Origin: Winogradskyella wichelsiae
Lineage (GTDB): Bacteria; Bacteroidota; Bacteroidia; Flavobacteriales; Flavobacteriaceae
Length of the DNA: 64,000 bases
Assembly: GCF_013403925.1 (NCBI RefSeq)
Contig: NZ_JABFDJ010000002.1
Span: 310,001-374,000, forward strand
Direction: 5' to 3'
Every line of letters begins with the position of its first letter. Positions within the stretch are counted from its first letter, which is position 1. The notes beneath the pieces were generated by a model that did not search any database, was not told the origin of the DNA, and was given only the letters and a program-made list of their open reading frames with translations. The translations under genes were made by a program, and so were the position numbers. Below are positions 8,072 to 16,800 of the stretch, one piece after another.

Positions 8072-9004
8072 TTAAATAAATTTTTGTCGCTCTATCATAT
8101 AGGTTGTCAAAACACTATTAAAACCCGCCTTAACATCAGCTTCAACGTACTTAATTCGATATTGTCCGCACCTTAATTTTAAATTATTAAAATATTCATT
8201 AACAGCCTTTTTATAATTATTTTTTATGTTATCGGCGTACAAATTAATATAATCTCCTGTCTCAATATCAATAAAACGCTTGGGTCTGTTATCAAAATCA
8301 AAAATTAATTCTTTTTCTTTATCAAAAACATGGAATAACACAACTTCATGTTTATTATGTTTTAAATGTCGCAAAGCCTCAAATAATTTTTCATCGTCCT
8401 CTGAGGTTTGAAACATATCGGTAAACACAAATATTAACGATCTACGATGAATCTTTTCTGCAATTTGGTGTAAATACTGATACGTTTCAGTCGTTTTAGT
8501 TTCTGGTTTTGATGTAACCGCTTCACTTAACTTATGCATTAGCATTTGATGATGACGTTCACTCCCCTTCTCTGGTGAATAGAAATCATACTTATCACTG
8601 TAAATACTCAAACCTACAGCATCGCGTTGTTTTTTTAAAATATGCATTAATGAAGCACCTGCTAATGCCGAAAATGCAATTTTATTAAGATTATTTATAG
8701 ACGCAGTACCTTGTATTTCTGGGTAGTGCATAGACGTACTATTATCTAGTATAATATGACAACGTAAATTTGTCTCTTCATCATAACGTTTGGTATATAA
8801 ACGATCTGTTTTCGCATAGAGTTTCCAATCAATATGTTTAGTACTTTCACCTTGATTATAAATTTTATGCTCTGCAAATTCTGCTGAAAACCCATGAAAA
8901 GGACTTTTATGCATCCCAGCAATAAAACCTTCTACGACTTGTTTAGCGAGTAGTTCTATATTTTTAAACCCACCTGCTTTATTTAGTTCTTTTTGTAAAT
9001 CCAT
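8072..9004 (-). CDS. DUF58 domain protein (vWA-like)
   Basis: The 310-residue protein carries the DUF58 signature: HKSPFHGFSAEFAEHKIYN (about residues 34-52), then HIDWKLYAKTDRLYTKRY, then a vWA-like strand with a MIDAS-type DxSxS (LDNSTSMHY, about residue 110). DUF58 proteins usually accompany a MoxR ATPase and Bat proteins in a complex of uncertain role in envelope or stress functions. Here no MoxR or Bat gene is adjacent; the neighbours are tRNA-Asp and thioredoxin, so the gene stands alone in this window. It has no signal peptide and is probably cytoplasmic. Confidence 0.9.
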   Translation of the reverse strand: MDLQKELNKAGGFKNIELLAKQVVEGFIAGMHKSPFHGFSAEFAEHKIYNQGESTKHIDWKLYAKTDRLYTKRYDEETNLRCHIILDNSTSMHYPEIQGTASINNLNKIAFSALAGASLMHILKKQRDAVGLSIYSDKYDFYSPEKGSERHHQMLMHKLSEAVTSKPETKTTETYQYLHQIAEKIHRRSLIFVFTDMFQTSEDDEKLFEALRHLKHNKHEVVLFHVFDKEKELIFDFDNRPKRFIDIETGDYINLYADNIKNNYKKAVNEYFNNLKLRCGQYRIKYVEADVKAGFNSVLTTYMIERQKFI

Positions 9005-9106
9005 AAGCCATTTTAACCCTTCCTATTAAAAGATTTTATAATTTTCATCCCATTATAACCACTAATTAAATTGCACGAAGTACAAGACAAAAAACATGTA
9101 CAAACT

Positions 9107-9139
9107 AAAAAAGGTTTGCCTAAATGGCAAACCTTTTTT
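9107..9139 (-). terminator. Terminator after thioredoxin gene
   Basis: A perfect stem AAAAAAGGTTTGCC / GGCAAACCTTTTTT with loop TAAAT lies just after the trxA stop. The flanking A and T runs would allow use in both directions. Confidence 0.85.
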
Positions 9140-9159
9140 AATATCTTTTAAAGTATAGA

Positions 9160-9477
9160 CTATAAAAGTGCATCAATAGCGTCTGAATAAGCATTTTTAG
9201 GTGCAACACCAACTTGGCGACCTACTACTTCTCCATTTTGAAAAACTAATACTGTTGGTATATTTCGAACACCGTATTTTGCTGCAAATTCTTGGTTTGC
9301 ATCCACATCTACTTTACCTACAATAGCTTTTCCTTCATATTCTGTACTAATCTCATCAATGATTGGTCCAACCATACGACATGGTCCACACCAAGCTGCC
9401 CAAAAATCAACTACTACAGGCTTATCACTCTTTAATACTGTTTCTTCAAAATTTGCATCTGTTATCTCTAATGCCAT
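9160..9477 (-). CDS. trxA: Thioredoxin
   Basis: The 105-residue protein is a standard thioredoxin: active site WCGPC with C30 and C33, conserved DFWAAWC before it, KVDVDAN, and the cis-proline loop NIPTVLVF (about residues 72-79). It reduces cytoplasmic disulfides using electrons from thioredoxin reductase. The length is the family's usual one. It is a single-gene unit with a promoter at 9540-9573 and a strong terminator. Confidence 0.97.
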   Translation of the reverse strand: MALEITDANFEETVLKSDKPVVVDFWAAWCGPCRMVGPIIDEISTEYEGKAIVGKVDVDANQEFAAKYGVRNIPTVLVFQNGEVVGRQVGVAPKNAYSDAIDALL

Positions 9478-9539
9478 AATGTTTATTTTTTAAATGTATT
9501 GTACTTATCTTTTCTTTATTCCATGTTTATATGGAATTA

Positions 9540-9573
9540 CAAAATTAGTCAAAATATTCCGCAAACCTTACAA
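9540..9573 (-). promoter_or_regulatory. Promoter of trxA
   Basis: On the minus strand TTG (9571-9573), a 23-base spacer and TAATTTTG (9540-9547) fit the flavobacterial promoter pattern. The leader would be about 60 bases. Confidence 0.55.
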
Positions 9574-9673
9574 AGCCCGTATATGTTTTGATTATAGCGA
9601 TATAGAAGAGTTAGATGCTTGCTATTTTGGGCGCATAAACAAGGCTGTCCGTTATATCTTTTTTGTTTTTAAT

Positions 9674-9702
9674 GACAAAAAAGGATACCACTTCCATCCT
9701 TT
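9674..9702 (-). terminator. Terminator of the alpha/beta hydrolase pair
   Basis: On the minus strand AAAGGAT and ATCCTTT pair around a 9-base loop, followed by TTT. It lies about 70 bases after the stop of the second hydrolase gene. Confidence 0.6.
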
Positions 9703-9770
9703 GCGCAAATTTGGGATAACTACAAACCTTTTCCTTTAATATAAATAGGTCTCAACTATTTAACTCATTA

Positions 9771-10736
9771 TCATATCTCATTCTTAGATAAAAATTTTAA
9801 AATAAGTTTCGCAATACTTCGTGTCTTTTCTTCTGCAGCAAAATGGCCTGCGTCTAACAAGTGTAACTCTGCATTGGGTAAATCTCTTAAATAAGCTTCC
9901 GCTCCTTTATAATTGAATTTCAAGTCCTTTCTACCCCAAGCTATTAGGGTTTTTGGTTGGGTCTCTCTCAACATCTTCTGCCATTTTGGATACCGAATCA
10001 AATTGGTATTGTAATCCTGAAATAACTGCACTTGAATTTCTCTGTCTTTCTTAGACCTTAAAAACACCAAATCGTGTGTCCAAGCATCTGGACTTTGAAT
10101 GTTGATATTTGTGCTGTCTAAATCAAATAAATACTGCTTATTTATTATGGCATCCTCACCTGTTAAGCTATATAAAAAATCATACTTTACTTGAGAAGTA
10201 TCCGTTTGTGCCGTTCTAAAAAAATCGTGTCTCTTAGGCGTTAAACCATCTAGATATGCATTCGCGTTTTGAACAATTAAAGCTTCAATCCGTTTTGGAT
10301 TTTTCATCATCATTCGATACCCCACAGGAGCACCAAAATCTTGCATGTACATTACGTAGTTCTTAATTTGAAGCGTATTGATTAGCTTCTCTGTATAATC
10401 CGCTAAAAATTCAAAAGTATATGTCGTTGTTGCTGGGTCTAAATGCGTGCTGTAGCCAGAACCCAAATTGTCTGGTGCAATAACATGATAATGCGTCGCC
10501 AACATAGGAATAAGATTTCTATACGAATGTGAAGACGAAGGATACCCATGAAGCAATACAATTGTTGGTTTGCTTTTATCGCCTGCCTCTCTATAAAACA
10601 GTTTTACACTATCAATTTCTACATAATTATAAGTCGTTGCTGGTGGTAAAAAGAACTGTTTTTTAGTGTCTTCTGATTTACTCTGACAGCTAAATACAGT
10701 TAGTGAAACCAATAAAATTATTGCAAATTGCTTCAT
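9771..10736 (-). CDS. Alpha/beta hydrolase lipoprotein with Asp nucleophile (copy 1)
   Basis: The 321-residue protein starts with a lipoprotein signal (lipid-attachment C17 in LTVFSC). The alpha/beta fold follows, with oxyanion motif HGYPSSS (about 63-69) and nucleophile elbow MQDFGAPVG, where D133 replaces the serine of esterases; the catalytic His lies in LDAGHFAAEE. An Asp nucleophile is the hallmark of epoxide hydrolases and haloalkane dehalogenases, but the halide-binding tryptophan after the Asp (DWG) is Phe here, so dehalogenation is doubtful. It lies 9 bases after a paralogue and is surely in the same operon. The substrate is unknown. Confidence 0.88.
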   Translation of the reverse strand: MKQFAIILLVSLTVFSCQSKSEDTKKQFFLPPATTYNYVEIDSVKLFYREAGDKSKPTIVLLHGYPSSSHSYRNLIPMLATHYHVIAPDNLGSGYSTHLDPATTTYTFEFLADYTEKLINTLQIKNYVMYMQDFGAPVGYRMMMKNPKRIEALIVQNANAYLDGLTPKRHDFFRTAQTDTSQVKYDFLYSLTGEDAIINKQYLFDLDSTNINIQSPDAWTHDLVFLRSKKDREIQVQLFQDYNTNLIRYPKWQKMLRETQPKTLIAWGRKDLKFNYKGAEAYLRDLPNAELHLLDAGHFAAEEKTRSIAKLILKFLSKNEI

Positions 10737-10745
10737 TCTAGATGT

Positions 10746-11726
10746 TTATTTATTCTGATTTCTCATGAAATTTCTAATGCTTTCAATAATAGCTTCACCT
10801 TCTTCTTCTAGCGCAAAATGCCCCGTATCGTAAATGTTATAATCAATGTCTTTTACATCTTTTTTAAACGCTTCGGCACCACTTTCAGGAAAAAAAGCAT
10901 CATTTTTCCCCCAAACGATTAATAATGGTGGTTGATTATCTCTTAAATAGTCTTGCCATTTTGGATATAATTTTACGTTATTCTGATAGTCATAAAACAA
11001 ATCTAAATTTACGGCATGTGCATTTGGTCGAGACAACCTTAAGAAATCTAAATTATAACTATCCGGATCTACGGTTTCAATATCTCTAACACCATGTGTG
11101 TATTGCCATTTTAAACCCTCCAATGAAAATGCAGATAATAAAGCATCTTCGGTTTCTTTTGTTCTATTTTTCCATAGCGCTTTTATGCCAGCCCAAGCAT
11201 CCCCTAAACCTTCTTCATAAGCATTTCCGTTTTGATTGATGATTGCTGTAATCCTTTCAGGATGTGCTGTCGCTAATCTAAAACCAATAGGTGCACCATA
11301 ATCTTGAATCATTATCGCATAAGAATTAATCCCTTTTTGTTCTAAAAATGAATCAATAGTAACTGCAATATTATCAAATGTATAGGTAAACGTTTCCGCA
11401 TCTGGAAAATCACTATTACCAAAACCAGGATAATCAGGTGCAATTAAATGAAACTCGTTAGATAGTTGCGCTAATACTTTTCTATATTGATACGATGATG
11501 CCGGAAAACCATGTAGTAAAACGATCGTTGGATTATTCACATTTCCAGCTTCCCTATAGGCAATGTTAATGCCATTAACCTTTAATGTTTTATATTTTAA
11601 TGTTGTTGTTTTTATCTCACTCATAGGTGTTGATGTTTTTGATATACGATCTGTTTCTGTTGTTGTCTTCTCTTTACAAGACACAAACAGTAAAATAATA
11701 CTTAATGTTAGAACTAAATTTTTCAT
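10746..11726 (-). CDS. Alpha/beta hydrolase lipoprotein with Asp nucleophile (copy 2)
   Basis: This 326-residue paralogue of the next gene has a lipobox (FVSC, C17), HGFPASS (about 72-78), nucleophile D142 in IQDYGAPIG, an acid in WGKNDAFF and the catalytic His in YDTGHFALEE. The Asp nucleophile suggests an epoxide hydrolase or dehalogenase-like mechanism; Tyr follows the Asp instead of Trp. The two copies are clearly homologous but well diverged, which indicates an old duplication. A -7 element TAATTTTG at 11750-11757 lies between two AGACTT-type arms (11743-11749 and 11763-11769). Confidence 0.88.
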   Translation of the reverse strand: MKNLVLTLSIILLFVSCKEKTTTETDRISKTSTPMSEIKTTTLKYKTLKVNGINIAYREAGNVNNPTIVLLHGFPASSYQYRKVLAQLSNEFHLIAPDYPGFGNSDFPDAETFTYTFDNIAVTIDSFLEQKGINSYAIMIQDYGAPIGFRLATAHPERITAIINQNGNAYEEGLGDAWAGIKALWKNRTKETEDALLSAFSLEGLKWQYTHGVRDIETVDPDSYNLDFLRLSRPNAHAVNLDLFYDYQNNVKLYPKWQDYLRDNQPPLLIVWGKNDAFFPESGAEAFKKDVKDIDYNIYDTGHFALEEEGEAIIESIRNFMRNQNK

Positions 11727-11742
11727 AGTTTGAATTCAAATT

Positions 11743-11769
11743 TAAGTCTCAAAATTATTTTAAGACTTA
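11743..11769 (-). promoter_or_regulatory. Likely promoter of the hydrolase pair with flanking inverted repeat
   Basis: TAATTTTG (minus strand, 11750-11757) matches the -7 consensus. It is enclosed by TAAGTCT (11743-11749) and AGACTTA (11763-11769). The arms contain the AGAC half-site found in the TetR operators further right, but the spacing differs, so shared control is only a possibility. Confidence 0.4.
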
Positions 11770-11775
11770 TAAAAT

Positions 11776-11812
11776 AGAAAAGCCATAACCAAAATGAGAT
11801 AAGGTTATGGCT
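11776..11812 (-). terminator. Terminator after the SDR gene
   Basis: AGCCATAACC (11781-11790) pairs perfectly with GGTTATGGCT (11803-11812). On the minus strand it is followed by TTTCTATTTT. It places the SDR gene in a separate unit from the hydrolase pair. Confidence 0.8.
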
Positions 11813-11832
11813 CAATAATTATTTTTAGTTTT

Positions 11833-12579
11833 TTAATTTCTACCAGCCATAACACCACCATCGGTATCCCAAATGGCACCTGTTACCCAAGCAGCCTTGT
11901 CTGATAACAAGAAGATAATACTATTTGCAATATCTTCCGATTCTCCAAAACGACCTATTGGATGAAAACCGTTAAAGCCTACCAAGGCTTCTTTAGCAGC
12001 TTGTTCTCCACCAAAAACACCATGATAAACAGGCGTGTTTACTAGAGCAGGAGATACCGCATTTACACGAATGTTATCTTCTGCTAATTCCATAGCCAAA
12101 TGTTGCGTTAGCGAGTGTAAACCTGCTTTTTGCATAGAATAAGCCGTAGAAGGCGTTGCTTTAACAGCTTGTTTTGCCCACATTGACCCAACATTTACAA
12201 TAGAGCCACCTTGAGTGGCTTTCATTTTTTTAGCAGCACTTTGTGTGATAAAAAAGAAGCCTCTATTTAAATCTAAATACGAATTATAGTCTTCCATAGT
12301 ATGATCTAAAAAAGGCTTAGGACCAAAAATTCCTGAAGCATTTACTAAATAATCTAAGTTATCTAAACCTTCTATCTTAGCTATTAATGCATCAACTTCA
12401 GTTGTATTAGATATGTTTGCTGTGTGTTTAATTAAATTGGTTGCATCGGCAATTTTACCCGTATTTCTTCCTACAACATGTACTGTTGCACCACCTTCTA
12501 ACAACGCATTTGTTGTTGCATTACCAATACCACTTGTTCCTCCAATTACTAAGGCTACTTTGTTTTCAAATTCTTTCAT
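11833..12579 (-). CDS. SDR-family NAD(P)-dependent oxidoreductase
   Basis: This classical short-chain dehydrogenase has 248 residues. It shows the cofactor motif GGTSGIG (about 13-19), the NASG segment (VNASGIFG), a catalytic Ser in NVGSMWA and YSMQKAGLH with the YxxxK pair, and ends with the usual [10 protein letters not shown]. The reaction is oxidation or reduction of an alcohol or carbonyl; the substrate is not evident. Its promoter region carries an 18-base dyad (12606-12623) nearly identical to one upstream of the neighbouring tetR gene, so it is the likely target of that regulator. Confidence 0.93.
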   Translation of the reverse strand: MKEFENKVALVIGGTSGIGNATTNALLEGGATVHVVGRNTGKIADATNLIKHTANISNTTEVDALIAKIEGLDNLDYLVNASGIFGPKPFLDHTMEDYNSYLDLNRGFFFITQSAAKKMKATQGGSIVNVGSMWAKQAVKATPSTAYSMQKAGLHSLTQHLAMELAEDNIRVNAVSPALVNTPVYHGVFGGEQAAKEALVGFNGFHPIGRFGESEDIANSIIFLLSDKAAWVTGAIWDTDGGVMAGRN

Positions 12580-12605
12580 TGTATTTCTATTTAATTATCA
12601 ATTAT

Positions 12606-12623
12606 AGACAGACAAGTCTGTCT
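12606..12623. promoter_or_regulatory. TetR-type operator before the SDR gene
   Basis: AGACAGAC, AA, GTCTGTCT is a perfect 8+8 inverted repeat. It lies between the tetR stop and the SDR start, just upstream of a TATAATTG that could serve as -7 element. The 14-base core recurs at 13237-13250 upstream of tetR. Confidence 0.75.
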
Positions 12624-12641
12624 TTGTTTGTTCAAATTTTT

Positions 12642-13205
12642 TTAACCTATTATTTTTTCACATAAATTTTTAGACTCAACAATAGGCCAATCTTCTTGAT
12701 GCAAGTGACTTTCTCCAACAGCACTTTCGTAAAGTAAATATATTTGTCTTGCGAGTGAACTTACTTGCTCAGTTTTCACTTGTTCTAAGTTATTGGTAAT
12801 CAGTTTTGCTATAATGGCGATAAAGTCGTTTTTTTGAGATTGAATCTCATTCCGGATCATCTCATTATCTTTTGGAATTTCCGAAACGGTTTTAATACAC
12901 CAACACCCATTAAAATCTTTATCTTGATAAAACAGTTGAAGGAAATCGAATATCGCTAGGATTTGCTCTTTTCCTTTTGGTTTAGAGATCGTGAAATTTT
13001 CAAAATCTTCTAAAAAATTGATATTCTTATGCTGAAGATACGCCAGACAAATATCTTCTTTAGATTTAAAATGATTATATAACGTTGCCTTAGCAATGCC
13101 TGCTTCCGCAATAATTTGGTTGATACCTGTAGAATTATACCCATTCTTATAAAATAAAAATGAGGCCGTTTCTGTAATTCTATTTTTTACTTCGGCATGT
13201 TTCAT
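12642..13205 (-). CDS. TetR/AcrR-family transcriptional regulator
   Basis: The 187-residue protein has the TetR helix-turn-helix at its N-terminus (GINQIIAEAGIAKATLYNHFKSKEDI, about residues 24-49, quoted here only for its key elements IAKATLYNHF and KSKEDI), and a divergent ligand-binding C-terminal domain with a CWCIKT segment. Members repress neighbouring genes until a small ligand binds. Dyads sharing AGACAAGTCTGTCT occur before this gene and before the SDR gene, which supports control of itself and of that enzyme, possibly with the hydrolases. The ligand is unknown. Confidence 0.93.
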   Translation of the reverse strand: MKHAEVKNRITETASFLFYKNGYNSTGINQIIAEAGIAKATLYNHFKSKEDICLAYLQHKNINFLEDFENFTISKPKGKEQILAIFDFLQLFYQDKDFNGCWCIKTVSEIPKDNEMIRNEIQSQKNDFIAIIAKLITNNLEQVKTEQVSSLARQIYLLYESAVGESHLHQEDWPIVESKNLCEKIIG

Positions 13206-13236
13206 GATGCAAATATATAAACTAATTTTTAAAAAT

Positions 13237-13250
13237 AGACAAGTCTGTCT
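13237..13250. promoter_or_regulatory. TetR-type operator before tetR
   Basis: AGACAAGTCTGTCT repeats the core of the operator at 12606-12623. Only the inner AGAC-AA-GTCT part is symmetric here. It lies 32 bases before the tetR start codon, a good place for autorepression. Confidence 0.65.
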
Positions 13251-13346
13251 GTTTTTTTTCGAACTAAAATCTATTACACTTAATTTATATCTAGCTTTTA
13301 ATATAAAAAAAACACTGCATAAGTGTTAATTAACCCTTATAAGTTT

Positions 13347-13819
13347 CTAATTTAATAGTAGAATCATTTTTTCAATAAGCTGATTTACAAGACTCTTGTC
13401 TAATTGAGATACCTCAGAACCAAGAATCACTTTTCTTATTTCAATATTAATATAACATTGCTTTTTAGTAATTATTCTATACTCATATTCTAATTCGGGA
13501 ATTTTATTAAAGAAAAAAGTTTTTATATCTTCTAATTTAGAAGGTAAATCTTAATAGCTCTTTAATGCTTTAGAGTTTACTTTTTAATTTGAGGATTTCC
13601 TTTAATAACTTCAAATCCAATAACTAAACCTCTGTGACCATAAAAGATGATTTTTATAATAACCTGAAAACGAACAAATACTTATCTGTTCATTTTTATT
13701 TGAATTAAGTCTTGTTCTTACACTAGCATTAAAAGAATTATTTAAAACTGTCCTTCAAAGTTGTCATTTAAATTTTTGAAGTCTCTAAATTTATAAAACA
13801 GACTACCATGTTTTTTAAG
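13347..13819 (-). pseudogene. Decayed DUF2971-family gene
   Basis: Translating the minus strand in all frames gives consecutive pieces of one DUF2971 protein in the right order: SLFYKFRDFKNLNDNFEG, then a stop; SICSFSGYYKNHLLWS in a second frame; HRGLVIGFEVIKGNP in a third, then a stop; and a C-terminal piece with YEYRIITKKQCYINIEIRKV and VILGSEVSQLDK ending at 13347. The W-S and H-x-G motifs of the family now abut through a frameshifting deletion. The total of about 157 codons is well under the usual 250-300. No intact copy is in the window. Confidence 0.75.
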
Positions 13820-13835
13820 TTATTACCTTAAACAT

Positions 13836-16800
13836 TTAATTCAACTTATATTTAACATCGTGTTCCTTCAGGGAGTTTAATAATTCTTGAGAAATTTTAA
13901 CCTTATTTTTTCGGCTTGACATCTGAACTTTTATTTTTTCAGCATTATCGTAAACTAGAAAACTTAAAGGCTTTGTCCCTTCATGAAGCGTCATTAAATC
14001 ATGTAATATAGAAACGGTATCTTCTTTTAAATCTCTAATATTAAGTTGAATTGATAGTTTTCTTGCATAGTTTTCCATAACATCATGCAACAATTGAAAA
14101 CTATTAAACTGTATTCTAGGATCTCCTTTTTTCCCTGTATCTCTGTTCACCCAACCTTCTCTAACAAAAGCCCTCACATAAACAAAGGAATTTATAACAA
14201 AAAAGTGTCTAAATTTTAAGTAATCTTCCCCGAAAATTCTAAATTCAAAACTATCTGTATAATCTTCAATGGTGAAAATAGCCCAACCTTTTCCTTGCTT
14301 GCTTACACGGTGTTGTACGTCTGTAACCACACCACCAAAGGTAATTTCACTATTAACAACGGCTTCTAAATTATTAAAATGAGCAACAACACCATTACAG
14401 AACGATTTCATCTCAATAGCAAAATCATCTAATGGATGTCCAGAAATATAAATCCCAACCACTTCTCTTTCTCTCGATAATTTCTCCATCGTTCCCCAAT
14501 CTTCACATGGTGGCACTAAAGGTTCTGCAATTTGAACATCACTTGCCGCACCAAATAGACTTACTTGGGCAGAATTTTCATTCTCTTGGTGTTTTGCACC
14601 GTATTTTACCGCTTTTTCTAAAAAGCTAATACTATCACCATCGTGCGCAAAATATTGTGCTCTGTGCGTATCTGACCAACAATCAAATCCACCTGCGTTT
14701 GCTAGCCCTTCAAAAGCTCTTTTATTGGCAGCACGTAGATCAATACGTTTTGCAAAATCGAAAATAGATTTATAATGACCTCCCTCTTTTCTATTTTCTA
14801 CAATCGTTTTAACCGCACCATGACCAACACCCTTTATGGCTCCCATTCCGAAACGCACGGCATTATCTTGGTTTACTGAAAACTTATAAAAGCTCTCATT
14901 TACATCTGGTCCTAAAACTGGCAAACGCATCCGTTTACACTCCTCCATAAAGAAGGTTACGGACTTAATATCGTTCATATTATTAGACAATACCGCAGCC
15001 ATATATTCTGCTGGATAATGTGCTTTTAAATAAGCGGTTTGATAAGCAATCCATGCATAACACGTTGAGTGAGACTTATTAAAGGCATAACTTGCAAAGG
15101 CTTCCCAATCCTTCCAGATTTTTTCGAGTTTAGTTTTATCTAAACCTTTAGCACCGGCTTGCTCAATAAATTTTGGTTTCATCTTATCCAAAACCGCAAT
15201 CTGTTTTTTACCCATTGCTTTTCTCAAGACATCGGCTTCACCTTTTGTAAAATCGGCCAACTTTTGAGACAGTAACATTACTTGCTCTTGGTAAACCGTA
15301 ATACCATAGGTTTCCTTAAGATACTCTTCCATTTCTGGCAAATCGTACACAATCTCTTCATCACCATGTTTACGTGCAATGAAACTTGGAATATATTCCA
15401 TTGGACCAGGACGATACAAGGCGTTCATGGCAATTAAATCATCAAAAACCGTAGGCTTAAGATTCTTCATGTGCTTCTGCATTCCTGGTGATTCGTATTG
15501 AAACACTCCAACCGTTTCACCACGTTGGAATAATTCATAAGTTTCTACATCATCTAATGGGATACTATCAGGGTCTAAGTCAATACCGTGTTTTTCCTTT
15601 ACTAGTTTAACTGTATCCTTAATTAACGTCAAGGTTTTTAATCCCAAGAAATCCATTTTCAATAAACCTGCATCTTCTACAACAGAGTTATCAAACTGCG
15701 TTACATACAGATCAGAATCTTTTGCCAGCGCAACAGGAACATAATTTGTAATATCACCTGGTGTTATAATTACACCACAAGCATGGATACCTGTATTACG
15801 GACTGAACCTTCTAAAATACGGGCTTGATTTAAGGTTTCGGCTTGTAAATCGTCACCATCAGAAATATTAAGTAATTCATTAATCTTTTCTAAATCTTCT
15901 GCTCTAAATTTACTTGCTAATTCTTTTTCTGAAAGCCCAAAAATCTTACCAAGCTTAGACATTAAAGGAATTAACTTAGCGAGATGATCCGCTTCATTTA
16001 ATGGTAAATCTAAAACTCTAGCAGTATCCCTAATAGACGACTTAGCCGCCATTGTACCATAAGTAATAATCTGAGCTACTTGATTTGAGCCGTATTTTTC
16101 GATAACATAATCCATAACACGACTTCGACCTTCATCATCAAAATCAATATCAATATCGGGCATACTTACACGATCTGGATTTAAGAAACGCTCAAAAAGT
16201 AAATCGTACTTAATAGGGTCAATATTTGTAATCCATAGACAATAAGCAACTACAGATCCTGCTGCAGATCCACGACCAGGACCTACGGAAACATCCATTT
16301 TTCTAGCTTCGCGAATAAAATCTTCTACAATTAAGAAATACCCAGGATATCCTGTTTTTTCAATAACGCTCAATTCAAAATCAAGACGTTCTTTAATTTT
16401 CGGTGTAATTTCGCCATAGCGTTTTTCAGCGCCTTTAAAAGTCAAATCTTTTAAAAAAGCATTTTCACCACGCTTTCCGTTATCTGCTAAATCTTCTTCA
16501 AATTTAAATTCTTCAGGAATGTCAAAGGCAGGTAATAATACATCACGTGCTAACTCATAAGGCTCAATCTTATCTACAACGTGTTGAATATTTACAATGG
16601 CTTCTGGTACATCCTTAAACAAAGCCTTCATTTCATCTGAAGACTTAAAATAATATTCTTGATTTGGTAAACCATAGCGATAACCACGACCACGACCTAT
16701 AGGTGTTGCTTGTTTTTCACCATCTTTTACACACAATAAAATATCGTGAGCATTGGCATTTTCTTGATCTACGTAATAAGTATTATTTGTTGCAACTAAC

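Noticed and set aside
9494..9739. 81-codon open frame on the plus strand
   Set aside because: It lies opposite the trxA promoter and the hydrolase terminator, has no start signal, and its composition is unlike a protein; both regulatory elements explain the sequence better.
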